From Eriocheir sinensis (lineage: Eukaryota > Arthropoda > Malacostraca > Decapoda > Varunidae), in contig NC_066534.1 in assembly GCF_024679095.1 (NCBI RefSeq), positions 16,982,663 through 17,046,662 on the forward strand: a stretch of 64,000 nucleotides of DNA. Reading direction: 5' to 3'. Of the stretch, positions 49,673-61,478 are shown piece by piece. A program made the translations under genes and the position numbers. How positions within the stretch are numbered: the stretch's first letter is position 1; every line of letters starts with the position of its first letter. The notes beneath the pieces are model-generated. The model was not told the DNA's origin. It saw only the letters and a program-made list of their open reading frames with translations, and did no database searches.

Positions 49673-50919
49673 CAATATCGCTACTTCAACTAAATAATTC
49701 TTCCTTGCATACAGAACATCCAGACAGCTTATTTTTTTTCTTTACTGTCTTTCTCTTTCTTTCTCTCATCCTTTCCTTGCTTTCTATCTTTCATTCTTCA
49801 TTAGTTTTTTTTTTTTGGTGAAGTGACTGACTGGCGTCCCCCCTTCATACCCATCCCAATAGCATCTGTAACATAACCTCAACTTACAAGATCTACTACT
49901 AAATTAACTAAACTGAGGTAGATATACTCATTCATCCATACATCCATTCACTATTTTACCTATATGTCTATTTATATTACTAAGGAGCAGCTCTAACCCC
50001 CTTCACCGACGCCACAGGTGATACTCTCTCTCTTTCTCTCTCCCTCTCTCTCTTCCTAGTCTGTGTTGTCCTCTCGTGAAGGATTTAGGTTCAGGGTTTA
50101 AGTCACGGCTCTTCCTCCCCCTCCTCCCAACCCCAGCACCGGCCAGGCACGCATTCCAGTGGCCTTCGCGTCCCCATCCATCAAGCTCCTGCCTCACGCT
50201 GTATTGGGTCACTATGAAGCAAGGAAGGCGTGAGTGTGTTGTTTTCCGGGCACAGTGGTGTTGGTGATGGTGGTGGTTTTGGGAACGGTGTGAGTTATAG
50301 AGTGTTGTCGATAGGTGGAATTGTTTTGGCTTTAGTATGACTTAGAGAATAAAAGTATGATCTTATTTTTAATCTAATGGTAAGAAGCGGCAGACCAGCG
50401 GCTGAAACAAAAGGAAGAACGAGGACAGTTATAGAAAAGAAAGAAAGAAAACGAAAGAATAAGAAAAGAACGCGTTATACCACACCATAAAAACAACAAA
50501 ACAACATAGAAAAGAAATAAAAACATAAGAAATAAAAAAAATATATAAAAAAAAGAAATAAGTAACTATATAGTGGATTAAATGAAATGTTAGAAGTAGG
50601 GTCATAGGTGTCTTGAAACTTCCTCTCTCCCTCTCTTCATGACCAAAAGTTTAAGTCACAGGAACCAGGATATACAGCAGCAAGCAGGAAGGAAAGAAAG
50701 TGTTATGCGTCACTGCTGAGATTGCTGAGTCTGCGGCGGCGATGATGCTGAGACGGGCAGAGGCGGCAGCAAGACACAGCACAGTCATGCATCTGCAGTG
50801 CTGACGCGTACCCTAGACCCTCTTCCACCCTCTCTCCTCCTCCTCCTCCACTTTCAACTAACGCCCACACTGGATTCTCTTCCCTCTCCCGCATGCTGAA
50901 CCGATCCCTAGTCCCTCTA

Positions 50920-51310
50920 ACCTAACCCCTTCCTCTTCCTCCTTTTCTGGTAGCTCCCACTCCTCTACCTCTTTCTCCCTCTCTACTGAAGCGACTCCTA
51001 GCCCATCTAAGCCTCCCCTCCTCCCTTTCTGGTAACACTCACTCCTCCTCCTCCTCCCTCTCTACTGAAGCGACTCCTAGCCCATCTAAGCCTCCCCCTC
51101 CTCCTCTTTCTCCCTCTCTACTGAAGCGACTCCTAGCCCATCTAAGCCACCCACTCCTCCTCCTCCTCCTCCTCCTCCCTCTCTACTGAAGCGACTCCTA
51201 GCCCCTCTAACCCTCCCTCCTCCTCCACCTTCTACTGACGCCCACAGTTGTTCCTTACCCCTCCTCCCTCATGGTGAATCGAATCCTATATAGTGTCTCC
51301 CTCCTCCTCC
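50920..51310. repeat. Decayed pyrimidine tandem repeat
   Basis: The phrase ctactgaagcgactcctagc recurs near 50983, 51061, 51117 and 51183, followed by ccatctaagcc or ccctctaaccc. Spacing is 56-80 bp, varied by CTC copy number. Confidence 0.85.
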
Positions 51311-51632
51311 TCCTTCTACTTCTACTGGCGTCCACTATAGATCCTCCCCCTCCTCCTTGCCTTCATGGATAGACAGACTGACAATCTAGGTGGATAAGTA
51401 AGTTGATAGATATAGATAGATTGATAAAGTCACAAAAACGTCGTGATTAAAAAAAACGCAGGGAAAAGATGTGGAAAAGAAAAGCTCTATCAAAATTAGT
51501 TCCACAGCTGCGTTCATTACCTCCATGTGTCGAAGAAAGACGAGCAACACAGGTAACACTTATATACTACAGCTGAAAGACAAAACAGGTGAAAAATAAC
51601 ACCAACGAAAGTAACCAACAGAGAAAAAAGAT

Positions 51633-51635
<3 letters not shown>

Positions 51636-51677
<42 letters not shown>

Positions 51678-51812
51678 TCATATATACCCATGCATCTCCC
51701 TCTCTCTCTTCCTCCCTACATCCCTCTCTTCCTCCTCCTCCTCCTCCTCCTCCTCCTCCTCACTAAGCCTGGATGCCCCCCCCCCCCCCCCACCAACGCA
51801 GGCAGTATATAG

Positions 51813-51865
<53 letters not shown>

Positions 51866-51931
51866 CGCCCTTCCACCCCGTTTCACATACACACCACGCA
51901 CTCCACGCACACTTCTCACGCCCCAGTTTCC

Positions 51932-51990
<59 letters not shown>

Positions 51991-52021
51991 CCCCTCATGC
52001 ATACACGGCTTCCTTTACATA

Positions 52022-52117
<96 letters not shown>
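51636..52117. repeat. GA, CTC, CA, CA, CT and CA arrays
   Basis: Arrays lie at 51636-51674 (ga), 51730-51762 (ctc), 51814-51862 and 51934-51986 (ca), 52023-52079 (ct) and 52079-52117 (ca). Each is close to perfect. Confidence 0.95.
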
Positions 52118-52266
52118 TTATAGGCCACAAAATAGAACACAAAAACACGTAATAGATCATAATATTTTGGGTTTTGTAGTTCATAAAACACACACACAAA
52201 AAAAACATATTTAGAATAACGTACTAAAAAATGTGAGGTGTTACCTAAAAAAGTGTAAATATCCTG

Positions 52267-52268
<2 letters not shown>

Positions 52269-52329
<61 letters not shown>
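52269..52329. repeat. CA array
   Basis: Uninterrupted ca repeat of 60 bp. Confidence 0.96.
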
Positions 52330-52333
<4 letters not shown>

Positions 52334-52469
52334 AAAATAAATGTATAAATAAAATAAAATAGAAGAAAAATGAAATACTAAAAACACTCATACACTCAAT
52401 CAATCAATCAATCAATAAACAAATAAATATATATACAAAGTAAGACAAAATATATAATAATGTTGAGTA

Positions 52470-52640
52470 AAGGTAATGTAAGGTTAGGTAAGGTAAGGTA
52501 AGGTAAGGTAAGGTAAGGTGAGGTAAGATAAGGTAAGATACGGTAAGGTAAGGTAAAGTAAGGAAAGGAAGGGGAAGTAAGGTAAGGTACGGTAAGGTAA
52601 GGTAAGGCAAGGAAAGGGAAGAGAAGGGAAGGGAAGGGAA
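52470..52640. repeat. GGTAA pentanucleotide array
   Basis: Runs of ggtaa with variants (gataa, gtaaa, ggaaa) fill this stretch about 150 bp downstream, in transcript order, of the Ig2 exon donor. It belongs to the same pentamer family as 59430-59885. Confidence 0.9.
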
Positions 52641-52776
52641 AGGAAACTAACGAAAGCAGAAAAGAAAGGAAAAGAAAAAAGGAGAAAAGGAAAAAAAAAA
52701 GAAAAAAAAGAAAATTAGTCAAATCACGTAAAATAAAATAAAATAAAACCAATACAAATAACACAACAGGACTCAC

Positions 52777-52907
52777 CCAGCACGGCGAGGATGGCGGGCG
52801 GGGAGGTCCTTGTCCCCACCATGTTGGACGCCGAGCACACGTAGCGGCCCTCGTCCGTCTGCAGCGTCTCCGTCAGCACGAGCCGCCCGCCCTCCTCCAC
52901 GTACACC
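52777..52907 (-). CDS. robo: Roundabout receptor, exon encoding the end of Ig2
   Basis: This 131-bp internal exon encodes the last strands of an immunoglobulin domain. One base completes a codon from the previous exon, then 43 codons run from VYVEEGGRLV to SPPAILAVL, then one base is left over. The D-E-G-R-Y-V-C signature carries the second domain cysteine and is followed by SASNMVGTR, the pattern at the end of Robo Ig2. Transcript-strand splice sites are clear: ctctctccggcag before the exon and GTGAGT after it. The leftover G joins TG of the next exon to make valine, giving AVL-V-RPFF, the same Ig2-Ig3 linker register as in fly Robo. Ig1 and Ig2 bind Slit in known Robos, but most of that region is outside the window. 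Orthology to a specific Robo paralogue is not resolved. The exon is isolated by an intron of 28 kb on one side and more than 11 kb on the other. Confidence 0.88.
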
Positions 52908-53166
52908 CTGCCGGAGAGAGGGAGAGGGGAGGGGAGGTGTTAAATAGACCCGTTCCGCCGCTATACGACCGCCAAACAGTCCCTCACCGCGGCGGCCTCG
53001 CTAAATACAGTCATTCGTCTCCTTTATGGTCCCTAAAAGCTGCCAGTCCGCCTACTGTGCCGCAGATTCCCTTGTTATACGACCCGATGCCACTAACCGA
53101 ACCCACGGACACAGGGACATACGTATAGACAGGAAGACAGATAGGGAGGAATGGTACACCGGCTTG

Positions 53167-53380
53167 TTGGCTCATTGGCTAGACCCATGAACCTCTCTGT
53201 GTGTTTGTGTGTTACGAGTACCTATGTGTCGTGTGTGCTTGTGTATCGTGAGTACCTGTGTGTTGTGTTGGCTCATTGGCTGGACCTATGAACCTCTGTG
53301 TGTTTTTTTGTGTTACGAGTACCTATGTGTCGTGTGTGCTTGTGTGTTGTGAGTACCTGTGTGTTGTGTTTACTTGTGTT
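53167..53380. repeat. About 101-bp tandem duplication with GTGT text
   Basis: The text ggctcattggct recurs at 53169 and 53270 and each copy continues with gacc(c/t)atgaacctct and ttacgagtacctatgtgtcg. Confidence 0.85.
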
Positions 53381-53509
53381 TTGCTCCTTCAATCTATCCT
53401 TCTGTTCCCTTTCGCGAAGTTAATTTTTTTTTAGTTTTTTATATGCATTCATTTTTACATTTTTATTTTTTTTATCCATACAAATCTATTAGCCTTCCAT
53501 TCTCTCCTA

Positions 53510-53905
53510 TTGTTCCCTTTGGTGATGTTAATACACAATGTTCATAATTTACTTTCATTCATATATATTTTTCACCGCCCGAACCCACTCCTATGCAGTT
53601 CTTCTCTTATCTGTGGCAATGTGTTTACTATTTTCTACAAACACTTTTCGTCCTCTATTCTGTCCTGAAGTTCCCTTTGGCGATGTTAATACACAATGTT
53701 CATAATTTACTTTCATTCATATATATTTTTCACCGCCCGAACCCACTCCTCATCCATTCTGTTCTCTTATCTTTGGCGATGTTTACCATTTAACACAAAC
53801 ACTTCGTCCTCTATTCTGTCCTGAAGTTCCCTTTGGCGATGTTAATACACACTGTTTATAATTTACTTTCATTCATATATATTTTTCACCGCCCGAACCC
53901 ACTCC
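53510..53905. repeat. About 157-bp tandem repeat, 3 units
   Basis: The text gatgttaatacaca begins matching segments at 53524, 53682 and 53838, each followed by tttcattcatatatattttt and caccgcccgaacccactcc. Confidence 0.9.
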
Positions 53906-54786
53906 CACGCCTGACCGGTCGACTGCACGTGTTGACGGAGATTAACACAGTGCGACTGATAGCTTGATGGATGGACCAGTTAGAGGGGGCGAATTTGGTC
54001 ATTTATATACAGCTTTTATTCTCTCGTTGTCTGGTCTGGCTGTTCATCTGTCCATCAATCCATTTCACAATCTACCTATCTGTTTATCGAGACATCCATC
54101 AGTCTATTTTTTTCACCCATCTGTATATTTCTTTGTTATCGGCATATATATTTTTTCCTGTTTGTCCTTTTTATCTATTTAGTCTGTTTATCAATCTGTC
54201 TATCGGTTTATCTGTATATTCTCCTATCGTTCTCCCTACTTATCTATTTTTCTTTTTAATTATCTATGCACATATTAACCCATCTGTCTATACCTTCTCT
54301 TTCTACCTGTCTGCTTACCTACCTACAAACTATCCATATATTTATCAGTCTATCGATCTGTCAATTTGTCGTTTTTTCTATCTGTCTGTCTATTCATTAA
54401 CCCAACTATCCATCTACCTGTTAGCTACCTTTCTACGTACCTTTATGCCTGTCTATCTACCTATCTATCATCTTTCTATCTATATATTTCTATCTTTACC
54501 TCTTTCCTTTTTCTATATCAAGCTCTCTCTGTCTCTCTAAAGTTCTATATATACCTTGCAACCTAAACTGCCTGTGTCGCCACCTGTCCGCCCGGTGAAC
54601 AACCCCCAATCAGCTTCACACGCCGGTAGCAACCCCAAGCGACGAGACTTGCGACCCGCCTGTCATTACGATACACAAACAACATTACCCGGAAAACATG
54701 ACCCGTTGAAAAGACACAAACACACGAAAAAGCGATCCACAAACACACCCAAACACCCATCCATCTGTGCCCCGGATAAACAAACG

Positions 54787-54789
54787 ACA

Positions 54790-54837
<48 letters not shown>

Positions 54838-54959
54838 CACATATATAGACCTACCCCCAAACATGCACAAACACGCACAAACAGATCACGTGCGCGCCAA
54901 ACAAACAGCTGATGGCCGCTCGTAAACAAACATTGGCGCTGATTGATAGGGAAGGCAAA

Positions 54960-55028
<69 letters not shown>
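54787..55028. repeat. CA array and TTG array
   Basis: A ca repeat (54787-54835) and a perfect ttg repeat (54960-55028) flank the island with forkhead and E-box sites. Confidence 0.95.
54885..54945. promoter_or_regulatory. Candidate regulatory island, forkhead and E-box sites
   Basis: The island contains CACGTG (54887-54892), CAGCTG (54906-54911) and GTAAACAAAC (54922-54931), which fits the forkhead consensus. It is unique sequence between two simple arrays. Function is inferred from motif content. Confidence 0.3.
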
Positions 55029-55317
55029 ACGTTTTTTTATTGTTGTTTCTTTTCTCGTATTTGCGGCAATGTTTGTATTTTCATTTTTTTTTCTTGGACA
55101 TTTTTACATGTTTCTCTTTCTTTTTTCTTTATCTTTCTTTTCTTATTTTCTCTATCTCATTTACACTTTTTCTCTTTCCCTTTTCTATCTTTTTTTCCTA
55201 ATTTTATTTTCTATTCTTTTTCCCAACCTTATTTTGATCAGAAAAGAATATTAAGAGAGATTGAGAATAAAAAAAATAAGAAAGCAAAAATTTGCATGGA
55301 ACTGTATATATTTATCT

Positions 55318-55352
<35 letters not shown>

Positions 55353-55504
55353 CGCAAGACGTGTATACATCACGCCTCTACCCTTCACAAGACCTCAAAA
55401 TCTACACAGTGTTTACGTCGCGAGTAGACGAACCGTGAGAGGATGGAGTAAGGTTAGTGATGTTTTAATGCCCTCAATGTGCTGACTTCATTTGGGAGAG
55501 GCGC

Positions 55505-55680
55505 GTCAACAACTGGAAGGAAGGGAAGGGAAGGGAAGGGAGGGGATAGAAAGGGAAAGGAAAGGGAAGGGAAGGGAAGGGAAGGGAAGGGAGGGGAAGG
55601 AAAGGGAGGGTAAGGGAAGGGAGGGAGGGGAAGGAAAGGGAGGGGAAGGAAAGGGATAGGAAGGGAAGGGAAGAGAAGGA
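55505..55680. repeat. GGGAA pentanucleotide array
   Basis: Runs of gggaa with gggag and ggaaa variants; no coding content. Confidence 0.9.
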
Positions 55681-56319
55681 AAAATAGTTGAATAGAAGAG
55701 GACATGAATATAAGCAAATGAAAGGGAGAGAAGGAAAAGGAAAAGAAGGGCGAGGAAAGAGTGAAAAGGGGAAGAGAAGCAAGTGAAATGAAGAGGAGGG
55801 ATAGGCTGTGTCTGGGTGCATGAGACAATGAAGGGCGCGAGGGATGAAAGGAGGAGGAGGAGAAGGAGAATGAGGAAGAGAATGAGAAGAAGAAAAGACG
55901 AAAAGAAGAATGAGATAGTGGACAAAGTGAGTCAACAAGAGGGAAAGTGTGAAGAGGGAAAAGATAATGTGAGGAATGAGAGAATGAAGGACAACGGGGA
56001 AAAGAAAAAGGAGAAAAAAGAAGACGAAAGGAAAATAATAGGGAGAGGAAGGCGGGGTAAAGGAGCCCGGTTAGCTAGGTGGGTGGGAAAACATGTGTAA
56101 GAGAAAAGAGAAAAAAGACAGGGAAGAGGAGAGAGAAGAGAGGGAAGAAGAGTATAAGAGAGAGCTGGGAATGAGTGTTAGTATTGGTATGGGTGTGAGG
56201 GCGTGGAGGAGAGAACAGGGGCAGACATGGGCGTGGGCTTGTGCGTGGGCGAGGGGGGCGGGCGCGTGATCAAGGGCGAGTACGGAGAGGGTCGGAGGCG
56301 CAGACAGACGAGCGGCCGA

Positions 56320-56400
56320 CGAAGGTAAACAAAGATCAGCTGACTCGCCAAGGCACATCAGCTGATCCGAAGCGTCAACATTCCGGCGGCGCTAAAGTTT
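56320..56400. promoter_or_regulatory. Candidate regulatory island, forkhead and two CAGCTG sites
   Basis: GTAAACAAAG (56325-56334) is followed by CAGCTG at 56337-56342 and again at 56359-56364, both inside atcagctga. Unique, CpG-rich flanking sequence separates it from repeats. It shares its motif pair with the island at 54.9 kb. Confidence 0.35.
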
Positions 56401-56405
56401 ATCAT

Positions 56406-56408
<3 letters not shown>

Positions 56409-56439
<31 letters not shown>
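56409..56439. repeat. GT array
   Basis: Uninterrupted gt repeat of about 30 bp. Confidence 0.93.
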
Positions 56440-56440
<1 letters not shown>

Positions 56441-56972
56441 GGCGGCTATGTATCATTCTTTTTTACTAACTCACATTCTTTCCTTTTTTTGCATCTTTCA
56501 ATTTCTTCGTCTCTTTCTCGACTCCTCCTTCACTCTCTCCCTTTCTCCTTCATAATACACCCAACACCTCTCCCTTTCCCTCCCTCCCTCTCCCCCCATC
56601 ACCCTCCTCCTCCTCCTCTCGCTTCGTCAGTCTCCTTTTCCATCCCTCTCCGCCGCCGCGTCTCCTCTCTCTCCCCCTTTCCCTGTTCTGCACAAGGGCG
56701 GAGCATAATACAGCAACTAACACTCGGGTCGGCGACTGAGCTGAATTCTGATGACGAGGAACTGGCCGCGCGTGAATTCTTAATGAGGCGGCCGAGGGAG
56801 ATGAAGGAGGAGGAGGAGGAGGAGGAGGAGGAGGAGGGGAAGAGGAGTGAGGAGGGAGATAGGTAGTGTAGCGTTGGTGAAAATAACACTCCCCAGTTTC
56901 TTGACAGTTCCCGGAGTTCATCTTTGCTCTCTTGTTTCGTGTCCTGTTGGGAAGGAATGAACAAGGTATAGC

Positions 56973-57004
56973 GTGTGTGTGTGTGTGTGTGGGGGGGGGG
57001 GGTA

Positions 57005-57064
<60 letters not shown>
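56973..57064. repeat. GT array with a G-run interruption
   Basis: A gt repeat is broken at 56991-57004 by a run of 12 G and taaa and continues to 57064. Confidence 0.94.
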
Positions 57065-57066
<2 letters not shown>

Positions 57067-57131
57067 GGAAGGAACGAGTGTGAAAAAAAATCTACATGTC
57101 TTTCTGTATTTCTCTAGTGGCTGTGAAAGAC

Positions 57132-57323
<192 letters not shown>

Positions 57324-58296
57324 CATATACAAAGACAGACACAGAGAGAAGGAAAGATACAAAGACATACAAAGAGAAAGAGAAAGAGAAAGATAGAGAG
57401 CGAAAGACATTACCCGGACGTCTATTAAACTCCCGCCAAAGTCTTATTACATCATAAAGCGACTAAGCGGGAGGGTAACAGAGAGCTCGTGAATCATCCC
57501 TCCGCCTACCGAGCCAGCGCTGTGCTACGGTGTGGAGGCGGGAGCGGCGGGCTGGGGAAAGCGGCGTGTCGGAGGGCGGAGGACTGAAGGGGCTTTACGA
57601 GTAGAGCCATCCACCTTGTGCTAGTATATTGGGCCGCCGCTTTGCCCTGACCGTGGACAGATTAGTGGAGATATGTTGGCTATGGTGAGTGACGAGGTAG
57701 AGGAAGGAAAGGGAAGGGAAAGGGATGGGAAGAAACGGGAGGGAAGAGAAGACGAGAGAAAGTGGAAGGTATAAAAGGGAAGGGAAAAGTAATGGAAGGG
57801 TATGGAAGGGATGGTTATATAAGGGTAAGAAAAGGAAGGGACGAGGAGAGAAAGGGAAAAGAGAAGGGAAGGGAAAGTAATGGAAAGGTAGAGATTGGAA
57901 GGTATGGAAAAGGAAGAAGGAAGAAAGGGGAACGGACGGAAGGGAAGAAATAACAGGGGCAGGGTAGGGAAGAGGAAGGAAAAGGAAGAGAAAGGAAAGG
58001 AAGAAAAGAAAAAGAAGATAAGACACGGGAAACGAGAACTAAGGAATGGAAGATAAAGAAAGAAATAGAAGAAATAAATAACTTCAATAAAATATAATAA
58101 CAGAATACATTAAATAAACAAAAACGAAGAAAAACACCTCCTCTCCCTCCCACAGTCAGCTCTCACCTACTTCCAGCGCCAAAGAAAAGCCTCACACCGC
58201 CACGACCACGACCTGCAGCGAACGTGAAGCCTTTGTTTAACGCGGCAAATATCTGTGTTTTGGCCGCTCTTTCTTCTTTTTCCTTGATTAAACACC

Positions 58297-58300
<4 letters not shown>

Positions 58301-58375
<75 letters not shown>
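58301..58375. repeat. GA array
   Basis: Uninterrupted ga repeat of 75 bp. Confidence 0.97.
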
Positions 58376-58377
<2 letters not shown>

Positions 58378-58679
58378 AAGCTTATCCAGAAAGAAAGAAA
58401 GAATCCGTGAGTAGGAGGAGGATAAAGAGGAAGAAGAGGAAGAGGAGGAGGAGGAGGTGGAGGCGGAAAAAATGCCCACACAAGCGATTCTCTTTTGTTT
58501 TAAAAATGAGGATGGTGGGCGATGCTTGGAGCGGGTCAGAGCGGGGCGGGGCGGGGCGAGAGGGGGGCGAGAGGGGAAGGGCGGGGGGGACGGGGCGGGG
58601 CAAGGGGTAAGAGAGGACGGTCAGTGTGCTCCGCGGTGAGGTGGGGGACAAGAGCGGCGAGAGGAGCGGGGCGGGGCTG

Positions 58680-58870
58680 GGCGGGGCTGGTTTGCTTGCT
58701 TCCCGGGGCTTCATTAGCAGGACCAGCTGACGTCCGCTGCAAATTTCGCGGCGATACGTGAAAATCCGCTCGAGTAATCCTCTTTTTGCAGCCTCGCGCC
58801 GCGGAATCTGAAGAGAATAAGCTCCCCGCCTCGCTCCGGCCCACTTGTTTCTTTCATCCTCGGCGCGCGG
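58680..58870. promoter_or_regulatory. CpG-rich unique island
   Basis: About 190 bp of balanced, CpG-rich sequence (caattt/cgcg, gccgcgg and ccagctgacg text) interrupts purine tracts. Open frames cross it on both strands but none shows Ig-domain features or matching splice sites, so it is more likely a noncoding element than an exon. Confidence 0.25.
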
Positions 58871-58884
58871 GAACGAGACAGAGA

Positions 58885-59370
58885 GACAATGACAGAAACA
58901 GACAGACGCAGACAGAGACAGACAGAGAGAGACACAGACAGAGACAGACAGAGAGAGACACAGGCAGAGACAGACAGAGAGGGACACAGACAGAGAGAGA
59001 CACGAACAGAGACAGACAGAGAGGGACACAGGCAGACAGACAGAGAGAGACACAGACAGAGACAAACAGAGAGAGACACAGGCAGAGACACAGACAGAAA
59101 AACAAACAGATAGATAAACAGACAAACAAAAAACGATACAAGGGCACGACAGACAGACGGACAGACGGACATATAGACAGATAGATAGATATACGGGTTT
59201 ATAGAAAGACACAGGCAGAAACAGACAGAAAGACAAACAGATATAGACAGGCAAACATAAAACGACACAAGGGAACGACAGACAGACGGATAGACGGACA
59301 TATAGACAGATAGACGGGCTTATAGACAGACACACAGACAAACGGAGACAGACAAACAGACAGGCGGAGA
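58885..59370. repeat. GACA-rich minisatellite
   Basis: Arrays of gacaga/gagaga with cacaggcaga and cacagacaga variants form units of about 30 bp; a further pair with acggacatatagacagatag recurs at 59165 and 59294. Confidence 0.85.
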
Positions 59371-59429
59371 GACAGAACGGTTTATTTGCACGAGTTGATT
59401 ATTGAGGGAGAGGAAAGGGAAGTAAGCTG

Positions 59430-59885
59430 AGCATGGGTAAGGTAAGGGAAGGTGTTGTATGGTAAAGTAAAGTAAAGTAAGGTAAGGTAAAGTAAGGCAA
59501 GGTTAGTCAAGGTAAGGTAAGGAAAGGTGTGGTATGGTAAGGTAAGGTAAAGTAAGATAAGGTATAGTAAAGCAAGGCAAGGTTAGTCAAGGTAAGGTAA
59601 GGTAAGGTAAAGCAGGATAAGGTAAGGTAAAGTAAGGTAAGGTTAGTCAAGGTAAGGTAAGGTAAGGTAAGGTAAGGTAAGGTAAAGTAAGGTAAGGTTA
59701 GTCAAGGTAAGGTAAGGTAAGGTAAGGTAAGGTAAGGTAAGGTAAGGTTAGTCAAGGTAAGGTAAGGTAAGGTAAGGTAAGGTAAGGTAAGGTAAAGTAA
59801 GGTAAGGTTAGTCAAGGTAAGGTAAGGTAAGGTAAAGCAGGATAAGGTAAGGTAAAGTAAGGTAAGGTTAGTCAAGGTAAGGCAT
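59430..59885. repeat. GGTAA array with in-register insert
   Basis: The pentamer ggtaa repeats throughout, and the insert ggttagtcaagg recurs at 59501, 59581, 59641, 59696, 59746, 59806 and 59866. All spacings (80, 60, 55, 50, 60, 60) are multiples of five, so the insert stays in phase with the pentamer. Confidence 0.93.
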
Positions 59886-59924
59886 CCCGCACTGATTCCC
59901 TCCCTCCCTCGTTCCCTCCTGCGC

Positions 59925-60075
59925 CAAGACCCGCCTCTCCGTCGCTGTACAATTCTCGCCGATATAATGTTCTAATAAAACTCATTATTTAATTACACGC
60001 CCCGCCGAAACTATTTATTTGGGGGAGTTAAAGGAAGATAAATTTCACCAGATGATATCGTGCGGGGCTGCCTCG
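59925..60075. promoter_or_regulatory. AT-rich unique island with TTTAATTA
   Basis: Between the GGTAA array and a purine tract lies unique sequence with tctaataaaa, ttatttaattaca (59984-59996) and ctatttatttgg. It resembles homeodomain-type enhancer sequence but no function can be shown from the sequence. Confidence 0.25.
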
Positions 60076-60930
60076 GGGCCTGGCACTGTGGGGAGGGGGA
60101 AGGGGGGGGGGAGAGGGGAGAGGGGCAAGCAAGGGGAGAAGGGAGGGAGGTGAGGGAGGTAGTCAGGCGTAAGAGGGTGGAAGGGGAAGGGGTGCAAGTG
60201 GGGAGATGGGGGAGATGGAAGGGAGGGATCAAGAAGGGAGGAAAGAGGGAGGGGAAACCAGGCAGAGAGGATAAGGGAGAGGGAGGGGACAGGTAAAGAG
60301 AAAGAGGGGGGGAGGCAAGGTAAGGGAGGGGAGGAGAAGGAAAGGAGGGGAGAGATTGAGAGGAAGAGAGGGAAGGGGGAAAGTGAGGCAGGGAGGAGGA
60401 GAGGAGAGGGAAGGGTCAGGGAAGGAAGAGAGAGAGGAAAGAGGGAGGTGGGCCAGTTAGGAAGGAGAGAGGGGAGGGAAAGGGGAAGGAGCGGTCGACC
60501 AGGAAGGAAGGAAAAAGGGAAAGAGAAGGGGAGGGGGGAAGGGAGCGGTATACCAGCTAGGAAGGAAAGGGGAGAATGGGCGAGGGGAAGGAAAGGGGAA
60601 AAAGAAAAGGGACGGACAGGGCTGGGGAGAGGAGGGGAGGAAAGGGAAGGAGGAACGGAAGGGAAGAGGGAAGGAGAGTGAAGGAGGGGAGAAGGGGAGA
60701 GGGGAAGGGAAGGGAGAAAGAAGAGACAGACAAGGCAGGGGAGAGGAAGGTAGGGAAGGGAAGAAGGAAGAGAAGGGGAGGGAAGAGAAGGAGGAAGGGA
60801 AGGGGAAGAGGGAAGGAAGGGGGCAGGGAAGGGGCAGGGGAAGAGACAGACATGGCAGAGGAGAGGAAGGGAGGGAAGGGGAGAGAAGGGGAAGAGGGAA
60901 GGGAAGGGGCAGGAAAGGGGAGGGGACAGG
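60060..60930. repeat. Purine-rich (GGGAA/GGAGA) tract
   Basis: Nearly all purine on this strand, with loosely repeated segments such as agagacagacaaggcagg and agagacagacatggcaga. No coding content was recognised. Confidence 0.7.
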
Positions 60931-61139
60931 GAGCTTCCACTCTAAACAAAATATCGGAACATTCGAGTTTATAGTTTTACGCAAAACAATTTCGCAACAC
61001 AGTAAACATGCAATTACTTTTATTTTTCCCCTCACTAACCCTTCCCCCCTCCCTCCCCCCTCCCCCCCTGAATTCACCTGCTCCGTGTGTGTGTAATATT
61101 TCAGTTTTAAGTAAGTAAATGTTTTTTGGGGAAGCAGCG

Positions 61140-61375
61140 GACGGTAGAGGGAGAGAGAGAGGGAGAGGAGAGGAGAAGAGGGGAGAGGAAAGGAGAGGGG
61201 AGGAGGGGAGAGGAGAGGAGAGGAGAGGAGAGGAGGGGAGAGGAAAGGAGAGGAGAGGGGAGGAGGGGAGAGGAAAGGAAAGGAGAGGAGAGGAGAGGGG
61301 AGGAGGGGAGAGGAAAGGAAAGGAGAGGAGAGGAGAGGAGAGGAAAGGAGAGGAAAGGAGGAAGGAGAGAGAGAG
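61140..61375. repeat. GGAGA pentanucleotide array
   Basis: Runs of ggaga with ggggaggagg and ggaaa variants form a minisatellite of about 60 bp. Confidence 0.88.
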
Positions 61376-61440
61376 AGGGCAGAGCACGGACGGGAAGGAA
61401 AGAAAACTCCAAATATTTATATATGCAATTACTTTTTTTC

Positions 61441-61443
<3 letters not shown>

Positions 61444-61474
<31 letters not shown>
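61444..61474. repeat. CT array
   Basis: Uninterrupted ct repeat of about 31 bp. Confidence 0.94.

Positions 61475-61478
<4 letters not shown>

Noticed and set aside
50003..50212. A minus-strand open frame of balanced composition (WNACLAGAGVGRRGRK)
   Set aside because: It lacks Ig or FN3 features and matching splice sites. It may be a fragment of a dispersed repeat, but I cannot identify it.
58536..58844. A CpG-rich minus-strand open frame as a possible upstream robo exon
   Set aside because: It has no cysteine-tryptophan-cysteine Ig pattern and does not resemble Ig1 or early Ig2; composition alone explains the open frame.
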